Made by a program: the position numbers and the translations under genes. Below the pieces are notes generated by a model. That model was given only the letters and a program-made list of their open reading frames with translations. It was not told where the DNA came from and made no database searches. Positions 56,691 to 64,000 of a stretch of DNA of 64,000 nucleotides are shown piece after piece (position 1 is the stretch's first letter; each line of letters begins with the position of its first letter). The stretch comes from Pelagibacteraceae bacterium AG-390-A02 (lineage in GTDB: Bacteria; Pseudomonadota; Alphaproteobacteria; Pelagibacterales; Pelagibacteraceae): contig QCGU01000003.1 of NCBI GenBank assembly GCA_003278165.1, forward strand, positions 1 to 64,000, given 5' to 3'.

Positions 56691-57758
56691 TTAATTTTTT
56701 TTCTCCATTAGCCATAAGCTATTCCCCGCAAGAAAATATATTTTTCCATTAACCGGGTGAACTTGTATGTCTCTTATTCTCCCAATTTTATCTTTAAAAA
56801 CAATTGTTTCCTTAATCTTAGATAAATTTTGAAAGTTTAATTTTCTTATTGATTTATCTTTTAAAGAAGCAATGAGCGCTTCTCCATTCCACTCATTAAA
56901 TTCTTTTCCCTTATAAATAGTTATTGCGCTTGCAGCTATTGAAGGTACCCAGTATTGGATTGCCTTGGTAAAACCTGGTTTCCATTTAGGTCCAATTTTT
57001 GAGCCTGAATAATTTGTCCCACCCCAACCTAAAATTTTCCAACCATAATTTTCTCCTTTTTTAATTTCACCAAACCAATCACCACCTTTTGCACCATGGT
57101 TGCTTGCATAAATTTTTCCATCAAAAGAGGAATAGGTTAGGCCTTGAGGATTACGAACACCAATTTGATATATTTCTGGTAACCAATCTGATTTACCTTC
57201 AAACTTAGGATTATCTTTTGGTATACTGCCGTCTAAATGAATTCTGATAATACTCCCAGGATGATTTGTTGGATCTTGAGCGATCATGCCTCCACCTCTC
57301 TCTCCAGCAGATGCAAAAAGATAATTATCTTTTATAGCTAATCTTGAACCGAAATGATAACCAGATTCTATTGGTGGTTCAGCTTGAAATATATTTTTAA
57401 AATCTAAATTTTTTTTATTTAATTCAGCTTTTGCAATCGAGGTACTAGTTTTCCAATCCCCGCGATTTTCTGAATAAGAAATCCATAAGTGATTATTTTG
57501 GTAAATAATATCTAATAAACCTCCCTGTCCGTGAACAAAATAATTTAAGTTATGTTCAACTTCATAAACTTCTTCAGAAATAATATTTGCTATTTTTATT
57601 TTTCCAGTTTTTTCAGTGATAATAAGCTCTTCATTATTTATAAAAGACGATCCCCACGGCTCGTTTAAATCAACTAATTTTTTAAAAGTAAAATTTTCAG
57701 AAAAACTTTTTGATGAAAATAAAAAAAAGAAAAATATAGAAAAAAAATATTTGATCAC
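56691..57758 (-). CDS. PQQ-type soluble aldose sugar dehydrogenase (glucose/sorbosone dehydrogenase family)
   Basis: Six-bladed propeller enzyme of the GSDH family, exported by the signal peptide VIKYFFSIFFFFLFSSKSFS. Domain landmarks are NEPWGSSF, GGLLDIIY, YHFGSRLAI, AGERGG and RNPQGLTY, then NHGAKGGDWFGEI; the catalytic histidine region HGQGG is kept. The ORF track starts at 57794 within the SDR gene; the GTG at 57758, 2 bases after the SDR stop, begins exactly at the signal peptide and is preferred (355 aa). The ATG codons at 57794 or 57785 are alternatives. PQQ dependence is inferred from the family. Confidence 0.85.
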   Translation of the reverse strand: MIKYFFSIFFFFLFSSKSFSENFTFKKLVDLNEPWGSSFINNEELIITEKTGKIKIANIISEEVYEVEHNLNYFVHGQGGLLDIIYQNNHLWISYSENRGDWKTSTSIAKAELNKKNLDFKNIFQAEPPIESGYHFGSRLAIKDNYLFASAGERGGGMIAQDPTNHPGSIIRIHLDGSIPKDNPKFEGKSDWLPEIYQIGVRNPQGLTYSSFDGKIYASNHGAKGGDWFGEIKKGENYGWKILGWGGTNYSGSKIGPKWKPGFTKAIQYWVPSIAASAITIYKGKEFNEWNGEALIASLKDKSIRKLNFQNLSKIKETIVFKDKIGRIRDIQVHPVNGKIYFLAGNSLWLMEKKN

Positions 57759-57759
57759 T

Positions 57760-58470
57760 TTATGAAAGTTTAGATCTACCACCATCAACAGCAATTATTT
57801 GGCCTGTCACCCAAGAACTATCTTCTGTTAGTAAGAATTTAGCAAGAGCAGCCGAATCTTTACCTTCGCCCAATCTTTTTAGAGGATGTGCTTTTGCAAT
57901 ACCTTCAGCTATAGCAGTATTTTTTAACATTGGTTCTGCTATTTTAGATTTAGTTAAACTCGGTGCCACACAATTTACTCGTATGTTTGGAGCAAATTCT
58001 GCTGCAAGAGAAACCGTCAATCCTTCAACAGCTGCTTTTGCTGAAGCTATGATTGCATGATTGGTAAAACCTCTTTGAGCAGCGACGGTTGAAAACAATA
58101 CTATCGAACCTTTATTTTTTTTTAAACTTTCTTGAAATCCTTTAATAGCCTCTACAGCAGAATAAAGATTAAGTTTCATGCATTTTTGAAAGTCTTGTTC
58201 ATTTACCATTCTTAATGGTTTTAAATCAATTGAACCAACACAATAAGCTAGCCCTTTAATTTCAGAAATATCTGATTTAACTTTTTCAATAAATCCTTCC
58301 TCTAAAACATCTGCAACAGTATGTGAGCATCCAAGTTTTACAGAGATAGAACTAAGTTCACTTTCATTTCTACCAACTAAATGAATATCGTTTCCAGAGT
58401 TTTTTAATTGTTCTGCTAAACTTGATCCAATAGAACCTGTCGCACCAAAAATTACATATTTTTCTGACAT
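57760..58470 (-). CDS. SDR-family protein lacking the catalytic tyrosine
   Basis: 236 aa Rossmann-fold short-chain dehydrogenase/reductase. The cofactor motif is IFGATGSIGSSLAEQL, with HLVGRNESELSSI after it, LAYCVGSIDLKPL, SIVLFSTVAAQRG, and the C-terminal TGQIIAVDGGRSKLS. The normal YxxxK catalytic pair appears as IASAK, so the tyrosine is isoleucine at about residue 141 while the lysine is kept. Either another residue provides the acid or the protein is non-catalytic. It is divergent from the photolyase gene by 27 bases. Confidence 0.88.
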   Translation of the reverse strand: MSEKYVIFGATGSIGSSLAEQLKNSGNDIHLVGRNESELSSISVKLGCSHTVADVLEEGFIEKVKSDISEIKGLAYCVGSIDLKPLRMVNEQDFQKCMKLNLYSAVEAIKGFQESLKKNKGSIVLFSTVAAQRGFTNHAIIASAKAAVEGLTVSLAAEFAPNIRVNCVAPSLTKSKIAEPMLKNTAIAEGIAKAHPLKRLGEGKDSAALAKFLLTEDSSWVTGQIIAVDGGRSKLS

Positions 58471-58497
58471 AAAAAATTTAATTAGTTATATTTAACT

Positions 58498-59988
58498 ATG
58501 AAGTTATTTTTTATACTTGGTAATCAATTATTTCCAACAAAATACCTAGACCGCTTCAAAAAAGACCACCTATTCTTTATGGCTGAAGATAAGGGTTTAT
58601 GCACATATGAAAAGCATCATAAACAAAAAATTTTATTATTTTTATCTTCAATGCGTTCTTATGCAGATGGGTTAAGAAAAAATAAATTTAAATTAGATTA
58701 CCTAAAAATCGAAGATAAAGAATTTAGTGATGATTACTTAAAAAAACTAAAAAAAATAATCGCACAAAAAAAAATAAAAGAAATTTCAAGTTTTGAAGTA
58801 GAGGATAAATTTTTTGAAAAAAAGATTTCACAATTTCTAAAAAAAGAAAAAATAAATTGGAATATTGTTCAAACTCCCATGTTTTTAAATTCTAGAGAAG
58901 AATTTAAAAATTATTTATCAAAATCAAAAAAACCATTCATGGCAACTTTTTACAAAGAAGTTAGAAAAAAATCTGGAATACTGATGGGCTCAGATGGTAA
59001 TCCTATTGGAGGTAAATGGAGTTTCGATGAAGATAATAGAAACAAACTACCAAAAAATATTTCAATTCCTAAATTCCCAAAAATTAATGAAACAACCCAC
59101 ACAAAAAAACTAAAGCCTATTATTGAAAAAGAATTTAAAAATCATCCTGGAAGTACAGACAATTTTTGGTTCGCAACAGAATACGATGACGTTGTCAAAC
59201 TTTTAAATTTTTTTATAAAAGAAAAATCAAATTTATTTGGTGATTATGAGGATGCAGTTGATCAAAAAGATAATATCCTATTTCATAGTGCATTAAGTCC
59301 TTATATAAATTTAGGTTTAATTACACCTGAATTTGTTATCCAAAAAGTTTTAGAATTTCACAAGAAATATAAAATTAGAATGAATTCTTTAGAGGGCTAC
59401 ATCCGTCAAGTGATTGGTTGGAGAGAATTTATGCGTGGAATTTATCAGTCTTATTCCCACGAAATGGAAACTGGAAATTTTTTTAAACAAAATAGAAAAA
59501 TGAAAAGTTCTTGGTACGATGGCACAACTGGTCTTCCACCTTTAGATTATGCAATTAAAAATGTAGTTGATCATGGTTGGTCACATCACATTGAAAGGTT
59601 AATGATCTTATCAAACATTATGAACCTTTGTGAAATCAAGCCAACAATTGTTTATAAATGGTTTATGGAGATGTTCGTAGACTCCTCAGATTGGGTAATG
59701 GTTCCCAATGTATATGGAATGGGATTATTTAGTGATGGAGGAATTTTTGCAACCAAACCTTATATTTCCGGATCTGCATACTTTATGAAAATGATGGATT
59801 TTAAAAAGGGTGAGTGGTGCAACATAATGGATGGACTTTATTGGAGATTTATAGATAGAAATAGAAAATTTTTTATAAAAAATCCCCGTTTATCAATGAT
59901 GGTAAGAATATTTGATAAAATGAAACCAGATAGAAAAAAATTAATTTTAACTGAAGCCGAAAAATTTATTAAACAAAATACTGCGTAG
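58498..59988 (+). CDS. Photolyase-related protein / FeS-BCP-type cryptochrome
   Basis: 496 aa of the deoxyribodipyrimidine photolyase-related branch: N-terminal Rossmann domain (LFFILGNQLFPTKYL), then the C-terminal FAD domain with RQVIGWREFMRGIY, VDHGWSHHIERLMILSNIM, shown in part, and WVMVPNVYGMGLFSDGG. FeS-BCP proteins usually coordinate a 4Fe-4S cluster with four cysteines including a CxxC; here only NLC and EWC remain and the CxxC segment is absent (KMMDFKKGEWC). It is followed with a one-base overlap by DUF2256. Either light-driven DNA repair or photoreception is possible. Confidence 0.9.
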   Translation: MKLFFILGNQLFPTKYLDRFKKDHLFFMAEDKGLCTYEKHHKQKILLFLSSMRSYADGLRKNKFKLDYLKIEDKEFSDDYLKKLKKIIAQKKIKEISSFEVEDKFFEKKISQFLKKEKINWNIVQTPMFLNSREEFKNYLSKSKKPFMATFYKEVRKKSGILMGSDGNPIGGKWSFDEDNRNKLPKNISIPKFPKINETTHTKKLKPIIEKEFKNHPGSTDNFWFATEYDDVVKLLNFFIKEKSNLFGDYEDAVDQKDNILFHSALSPYINLGLITPEFVIQKVLEFHKKYKIRMNSLEGYIRQVIGWREFMRGIYQSYSHEMETGNFFKQNRKMKSSWYDGTTGLPPLDYAIKNVVDHGWSHHIERLMILSNIMNLCEIKPTIVYKWFMEMFVDSSDWVMVPNVYGMGLFSDGGIFATKPYISGSAYFMKMMDFKKGEWCNIMDGLYWRFIDRNRKFFIKNPRLSMMVRIFDKMKPDRKKLILTEAEKFIKQNTA

Positions 59989-60119
59989 TGAAAAAGGGAA
60001 ATCTGCCATCCAAAATTTGTTTAGTTTGCAACAGACCATTTAAATGGAGGAAAAAATGGAAGCTTAACTGGGACAGAGTTAAATACTGCTCAAAAAGGTG
60101 CTCTAATAAAAAAATTTAA
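59988..60119 (+). CDS. DUF2256 zinc-ribbon protein (43 aa)
   Basis: Not in the ORF track because it uses GTG and is short. The 43-residue protein begins MKKGNLPSKICLVC and ends RVKYCSKRCSNKKI: two cysteine pairs (C-x2-C and C-x3-C) flanking the conserved FKWRKKW and WDRVKYC segments that define DUF2256. The GTG overlaps the photolyase TAG by one base, so it is translationally coupled. DUF2256 genes are frequently found beside photolyase or cryptochrome genes in proteobacteria; function unknown, probably nucleic-acid or protein binding. Confidence 0.88.
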   Translation: MKKGNLPSKICLVCNRPFKWRKKWKLNWDRVKYCSKRCSNKKI

Positions 60120-60121
60120 GT

Positions 60122-60655
60122 ATGAATTTAGAAAAATATAAATGGAAAAGTAGAATTTTATTAGTAATTACACCAAATTTTAAGGATAAATCATATCAAA
60201 AAGTAAAAAAAATATATCAAAGCAACATTAAGCAATTCCACAAAAGATATGTAAAATTAATTTGTAAGACAAATAAAAACAAAACTTTTTCAGTAAATCT
60301 TATTGGTTTTGACGGAAAAATAAAAAAAGTAATGAATGATATAAACCATAAGTTAGTTTTTCAAATAATTGACAAGATGCCATTAGGAAAAAAAATTAAA
60401 CCAATTAACCTATCTTTATACTCAGATTATAATCCTAAAACTACAACATATGGATTAGGATTTAAAAATAAAGAAAAAGCATTATTTACTATTAATGCAA
60501 TTAAAAATAGATCTGCCAAATATCAAGTGAATGTAGTTTCAACTATGTTAGGCAGAGCCAAAAATCATCCAAACAAAACAAAAGATATGAGTGATGCAAT
60601 AAGGGTATTTAATGATTGGATGAAAAAATATAAGAGAAATAAAAATGAAAACTGA
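60122..60655 (+). CDS. DUF4174-like protein with a C-terminal helical module
   Basis: 177 aa, no signal peptide. The N-terminal ~100 residues match DUF4174: EKYKWKSRILLVITPNF, then KTFSVNLIGFDGKIKKVM and FQIIDKMPLG, a thioredoxin-fold-like domain. The C-terminal ~70 residues form a distinct module, YGLGFKNKEKALFTINAIKN followed by TMLGRAKNHPNKTKDMSDAI, that resembles small stand-alone proteins seen in cyanobacteria and proteobacteria. It lies 2 bases after DUF2256 and overlaps the next gene by 11 bases. Function unknown. Confidence 0.72.
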   Translation: MNLEKYKWKSRILLVITPNFKDKSYQKVKKIYQSNIKQFHKRYVKLICKTNKNKTFSVNLIGFDGKIKKVMNDINHKLVFQIIDKMPLGKKIKPINLSLYSDYNPKTTTYGLGFKNKEKALFTINAIKNRSAKYQVNVVSTMLGRAKNHPNKTKDMSDAIRVFNDWMKKYKRNKNEN

Positions 60656-62087
60656 GTTATATAATTTTTTTAAAAAAATAATATTTTTATCAGTTTTAAT
60701 AATACCAAACATTGTTAATGCTGATTTTTTTGAGGATATAACCGCTAAAATTTCAGATAATCCAAAAAGACTTAGCTACGGTATTTCTGTCGCCGATATA
60801 GATCAAAATGGAAAGTATGAATTTATAGTTACGGGATTTGGTTATCCAAATTTAGCACTCTCATATGAAAATGGAAAATTAATTAATATTGCTAATCAAA
60901 ATATATTTTTAGATGAATCTAGAAAAACAATTGGCGTTGCTGCATGTGATGTTGATAGAGATGGATATGAAGAAATATATTTTCTTAATACAGATACTTA
61001 TAGTGGAACAAAAAAACATTCTGATAGACTTATAGATTTAGTTGAAAGTAAGTTTTTAGATATGTTTGAAATTAAAAAAAACAAAGAGGATTTAAATTTA
61101 ACAGCAGGCAGATCAGTCGCTTGTGTGGATAGGAAAGGCGATGGCAAATATGGTATTTACGTATCAAATTATGGGGGCCCAACAAGGTTTTATGAAATTG
61201 AAAACAAAAAGATTAAAGACAAATCAGTTAATTTAAATTTAGATAAGGTTACAGGTGGAAGGGCGGTTGTTTCAGGTCATATTTTAACCGACAGATCTGA
61301 CATTTTTGCAGCAAATGAAAGAGGAGCAAATTTTCTTTTAAAAAATAACAATGGAGTCTTTGAGGATTTAGCGTTTAATTACCGTGTAGATGATGTGATC
61401 CAGAACGGTAGAGGAACTGCACTTTCAGACATACTTTATCGAGGAAGATTAGATATAATAAGTGGAAATTGGCAGGGTTATCATAGAGCTTATGTTTTAA
61501 AAGATAATCAGTTTAAAGATATAGGAAATAGTAAGTTTGATAAACCTTCTAGAATTCGGACGATAATATCTGCAGACTTTGATAATGACGGTTACGATGA
61601 AGTTTTTATGAACAATATAGCTGAGCCGAATAAGCTATTTAAAATTAGAGAGAATGGAAAATTTGAGGAAATAAAATTAGAGACTGGTTTAGAAGCTGAT
61701 GGATACGGTACGGGAGCTGCAGTTGCTGACATTGATAATGATGGTATTTTAGAATTATTAGTTTCGCGTGGTGAAAGTAAAGAGCAACCATTAACTTTAT
61801 ACAAAGCAAAAATCGACAAACAAACTAAATATTTAAGAATTAAACCCATTAACAAATTTGGTGCTCCAGCAAGAGGTGCAACAGTAACATTACTTTCTAA
61901 TCAAAGAAAACATTCAAAAACTATAGATTCTGGTTCAGGTTATTTGTGTCAAATGGAGCCTGTGGCACATTATGGAATTAGAAAAAATGAAAAAGATTTT
62001 AGAGTAGAAGTAAAATGGACTAATGGAAGTAAAGATATAATTAAAATAAACTCATTAAATCAAACTATTATTGTAAATCAAAAATGA
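60645..62087 (+). CDS. Exported FG-GAP/VCBS repeat protein with ASPIC/UnbV domain (CRTAC-like)
   Basis: 480 aa with a signal peptide (IIFLSVLIIPNIVNA), then several FG-GAP-like repeats carrying calcium-binding DxDxDG loops (DIDQNGKYE, DVDRDGYEE, DFDNDGYDE, DIDNDGILE), and a C-terminal UnbV/ASPIC domain (GAPARGATVTLLS, then EVKWTNGSKDIIKI). The layout is that of CRTAC1-like extracellular propeller proteins. Probably periplasmic or surface-attached, binding a ligand or glycan. Overlaps the DUF4174 gene by 11 bases and the Cys-rich gene by 4. Confidence 0.87.
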   Translation: MKTELYNFFKKIIFLSVLIIPNIVNADFFEDITAKISDNPKRLSYGISVADIDQNGKYEFIVTGFGYPNLALSYENGKLINIANQNIFLDESRKTIGVAACDVDRDGYEEIYFLNTDTYSGTKKHSDRLIDLVESKFLDMFEIKKNKEDLNLTAGRSVACVDRKGDGKYGIYVSNYGGPTRFYEIENKKIKDKSVNLNLDKVTGGRAVVSGHILTDRSDIFAANERGANFLLKNNNGVFEDLAFNYRVDDVIQNGRGTALSDILYRGRLDIISGNWQGYHRAYVLKDNQFKDIGNSKFDKPSRIRTIISADFDNDGYDEVFMNNIAEPNKLFKIRENGKFEEIKLETGLEADGYGTGAAVADIDNDGILELLVSRGESKEQPLTLYKAKIDKQTKYLRIKPINKFGAPARGATVTLLSNQRKHSKTIDSGSGYLCQMEPVAHYGIRKNEKDFRVEVKWTNGSKDIIKINSLNQTIIVNQK

Positions 62088-62773
62088 AAGGAAATTTATT
62101 AAAATTTTTAGTAATCTTTTTTGTATTAATTCAATTTGACTCAATATCAGAGGAAAAAAATTATCATAAAGAGTTAATAGCTGACTGGTCTAGAATATTT
62201 CCTGATCAAAATAGAAATGCAGGTGGACCGATGTTTTTTAAATATATAATTGATAAAGAAATAACTTACAAAGATTTCAAAGAATTTAATAAATTATATT
62301 GCGCTGTTTCCGGATCGTTAATTGACCCTAATGCTGAACCAGATTTCATATATGCAAAAGAAAGTAAGACTGGAGAAAAAATTTGTGGCAGCTACTATAA
62401 GTGTTGCATTCCCTGTTCATGTGATATTATGAAATATTCAGAAGTTGAAAAGATGAAACATAAATTTTTGGATGGTTTAAAAGAATTTTATGTTTTCACA
62501 ATTAGAAATCCTTGCAATAAAAAAGATTTTCCAAATAGAGTTAATAAGAATTATTTTTGTGATGGTGAAAACATTAACGATGACCAAGTTTATAGTCTTA
62601 ATGATAAACTAGTAATAGGCTTATTACACGAAGGAGAAAATTGTAAAAAAAATGATATAGACTTTGTTAATAGCCATCAAGTAACAGGAAGATTTTGTGA
62701 ATTACGAAATAATACCCCTTTAGAAAATTTAAAAACCGGGATGGGTGATATCTTTATAAAGCTTGCAAGATAG
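62084..62773 (+). CDS. Exported cysteine-rich protein, family not recognised
   Basis: 229 aa with a hydrophobic N-terminus (LLKFLVIFFVLIQFDSISE) that looks like a signal peptide or anchor, and ten cysteines, four of them in the cluster KCCIPCSCD. The rest is polar. Start ATGA overlaps the FG-GAP gene stop, so the two proteins are co-expressed and may work together in the periplasm. The cysteines could form disulfides or bind metal. I do not recognise a domain. Confidence 0.72.
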   Translation: MKGNLLKFLVIFFVLIQFDSISEEKNYHKELIADWSRIFPDQNRNAGGPMFFKYIIDKEITYKDFKEFNKLYCAVSGSLIDPNAEPDFIYAKESKTGEKICGSYYKCCIPCSCDIMKYSEVEKMKHKFLDGLKEFYVFTIRNPCNKKDFPNRVNKNYFCDGENINDDQVYSLNDKLVIGLLHEGENCKKNDIDFVNSHQVTGRFCELRNNTPLENLKTGMGDIFIKLAR

Positions 62774-62820
62774 TAATATTTAAATTGTTCAAAGAACTAT
62801 TCTAAGTTAAGCTTAAATTA

Positions 62821-63540
62821 GTGAACATAATAGTACTCCAACATATAAAAATAGAAGATCCAGGTTACATTAAAGATTTAATGTTGGCTGATGGATTTAA
62901 ACTTACGACTATTGAATTAGACGAAGGTGAAAAAATACCAGAGGATTTAAGTAAATTTGATGGAATGTTTTGCATGGGAGGACCAATGGATACCTATATG
63001 GAGCAAGAATATCCTTGGTTAATAGAGGAAAAGAAAAAAATTAAAGAATTTGTTATGAATTTAAAAAAACCCTATTTAGGTTTTTGTTTAGGTTGTCAGC
63101 TTTTAGGAGAGGTAATTGGTGGAAAAGTGGTTAAATCTAAACCAGCAGAAATAGGGATTATGGATATTAATTTCTCTAATAAAAAAGATGAAGATAAATT
63201 ATTTTCAAAATTTCCTAACACGATTAAAAGTTTACAATGGCATTCTTATGAGGTTCAAGATATTGAAAATAATAAAGATGTAACTTTATTAGCCTCTTCC
63301 CCAATCACTAAGTATCAAATTTTTAAATATCAAAACCATGCATATGGAATTCAATTTCATATAGAAATAAAAGATACTACGGTCAGTGAGTGGGGGTGTG
63401 TTCCAGAATATAAAAAAGCTTTGGAGGATCAGCTTGGTAATAGTGCATTAGAAAAATTTAATCAATCAGCAAAAGATAACATTAAAGATATGAATAACTA
63501 TTCTACAATCCTTTATGATAATTTTAAAAAACTTTTATGA
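62821..63540 (+). CDS. Class I glutamine amidotransferase (GMP synthase-like)
   Basis: 239 aa stand-alone GATase. The nucleophile cysteine is in LGFCLGCQLLGEVIGG, the oxyanion segment in FCMGGPMDTY, and the His-Glu pair in YGIQFHIEI. The start is GTG, preceded by a 47-base gap after the Cys-rich gene. Family members include YfeJ-type enzymes and gamma-glutamyl hydrolase-like proteins of polyamine degradation; the substrate is not known. Overlaps the next small gene by 4 bases (ATGA). Confidence 0.88.
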   Translation: MNIIVLQHIKIEDPGYIKDLMLADGFKLTTIELDEGEKIPEDLSKFDGMFCMGGPMDTYMEQEYPWLIEEKKKIKEFVMNLKKPYLGFCLGCQLLGEVIGGKVVKSKPAEIGIMDINFSNKKDEDKLFSKFPNTIKSLQWHSYEVQDIENNKDVTLLASSPITKYQIFKYQNHAYGIQFHIEIKDTTVSEWGCVPEYKKALEDQLGNSALEKFNQSAKDNIKDMNNYSTILYDNFKKLL

Positions 63541-63758
63541 ATAATAAAATTTTTGAATGGACAGGGGTTATAACTGCAATATTGTATTCTTTGTTTGTCG
63601 CTTTAAATATAGGAATAGAATTTTTTGGTTTTTGCTTATTACTTTTGTCAGCTATTTTAATTGGAATTTGGGCTTATAGGGGTGGACATAAAGGAATTTT
63701 ATTTTTACAATTTTTTTATGCAACAGCCGGAATTATAGGTATGATTCGTTGGTTTTAG
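63537..63758 (+). CDS. Small membrane protein (73 aa), function unknown
   Basis: Two or three hydrophobic helices (TGVITAILYSLFVALNIGIEF, FFGFCLLLLSAILIGIWAY and a last FLQFFYATAGIIGMI) in 73 residues. Coupled to the GATase gene by ATGA. The general shape resembles small PnuC-like or DUF6552-like proteins, but I cannot assign it. Converges on the partial gene at the edge. Confidence 0.7.
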   Translation: MNNKIFEWTGVITAILYSLFVALNIGIEFFGFCLLLLSAILIGIWAYRGGHKGILFLQFFYATAGIIGMIRWF

Positions 63759-64000
63759 TTCAAGCTTGAAACTATTTTTGGAATATAATTTTTAAAATTA
63801 AAAAAACCTTTATTGCAGTATTGCCAAGCTAATTGATCAAGATTTCTATATAAAAAATCTATCTTTAAATTATTAGAAATTAAAAAATCTAAATTTTCAC
63901 CTACAGTTGGATACAAACTGTAATAATTTTCAATATTTGTTAATTCACTTATATCTATAATTTGACAATCAATAGATTGATTTTTTAATCTTTGTTCTTG
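63755..64000 (-). CDS. Partial gene, C-terminal 81 residues only (product unknown)
   Basis: The minus-strand frame is open from the right edge of the window to a TAA at 63755 and so is an unfinished coding region, not in the ORF track because its start lies outside. The C-terminus reads FNFKNYIPKIVSSLN, preceded by IDFLYRNLDQLAWQYCNKG. Amino-acid composition matches the surrounding genes. It overlaps the 73 aa ORF stop by 4 bases. The family cannot be identified from this piece. Confidence 0.6.
   Translation of the reverse strand, partial: QEQRLKNQSIDCQIIDISELTNIENYYSLYPTVGENLDFLISNNLKIDFLYRNLDQLAWQYCNKGFFNFKNYIPKIVSSLN

Noticed and set aside
1-64000. CRISPR array, insertion sequence, prophage or integron
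   Set aside because: No spaced direct repeats, transposase, integrase or terminal repeats were seen on either strand.

Overview
The window is AT-rich, densely packed bacterial DNA, and its gene content and order point to a streamlined marine alphaproteobacterium of the SAR11 (Pelagibacterales) type. The evidence is very short or overlapping intergenic spaces, strongly lysine/asparagine/isoleucine-biased proteins, a single small porin, a VC_2705-type sodium:solute symporter next to acetyl-CoA synthetase, and no insertion sequences, prophage or CRISPR array. This assignment rests on recognised families and synteny; no search was run.

Bases 1-9.7 kb: the tail of dapB, nth, a PfkB sugar/nucleoside kinase, a 39-codon ArfA-like ribosome-rescue gene absent from the ORF track, a winged-helix regulator, an L,D-transpeptidase, a YggS protein, a ThiE-like protein, a porin, and the operon DUF3576 lipoprotein-leuS-lptE-holA. 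Bases 9.7-19.2 kb: a minus-strand block that reads, in order of transcription, hemE-hemH-hemJ-rho-mnmE-mnmG-rsmG-parA-parB. A perfect parS site lies inside rsmG. Bases 19.17-19.44 kb: the only sizeable gap, and a strong candidate chromosome origin. It has a perfect DnaA box plus near-matches, and coding polarity flips outward across it. Bases 19.4-30.6 kb: ppsR-maf-aroE-coaE-dnaQ on the plus strand, secB-fxsA and hslVU on the minus strand, a Tim44-like and an Smr protein, and hisB-H-A-F-E followed by a HIT protein and a GNAT acetyltransferase. This is the classical alphaproteobacterial origin neighbourhood.

Bases 30.6-52.6 kb: lolA, ftsK, a UbiH-type hydroxylase, a LON-domain protein, two dissimilar PAPS-type sulfotransferases, tRNA-Gly(GCC), pterin dehydratase, purH, a heparinase II/III-like protein, rpe, a two-subunit symporter, acs with a lysine-rich extension, an EVE protein, tsaD, hemC-hemD, an MscS channel, YggT and folD.

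Bases 52.6-64 kb look more accessory. There are two small membrane proteins, a haloacetate-dehalogenase-like hydrolase overlapping a TauD-type dioxygenase and followed by an AEC transporter, an MBL hydrolase, a PQQ-type sugar dehydrogenase, an SDR protein lacking the catalytic tyrosine, a photolyase-related protein lacking half of the expected Fe-S cysteines, a 43-codon DUF2256 zinc-ribbon gene missed by the ORF track, a DUF4174 protein with an extra C-terminal module, an exported FG-GAP/UnbV protein, a cysteine-rich exported protein, a class I glutamine amidotransferase and a small membrane protein. An unfinished minus-strand gene runs off the right edge.

No obviously new multi-gene defence or mobile system was found. 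The most interesting points are the replication/segregation locus (oriC candidate plus parS doubling as the RsmG VSRET codons), the ArfA-like gene, the sulfotransferase pair in a lineage not expected to make PAPS, and the photolyase-DUF2256-DUF4174-exported-protein cluster.
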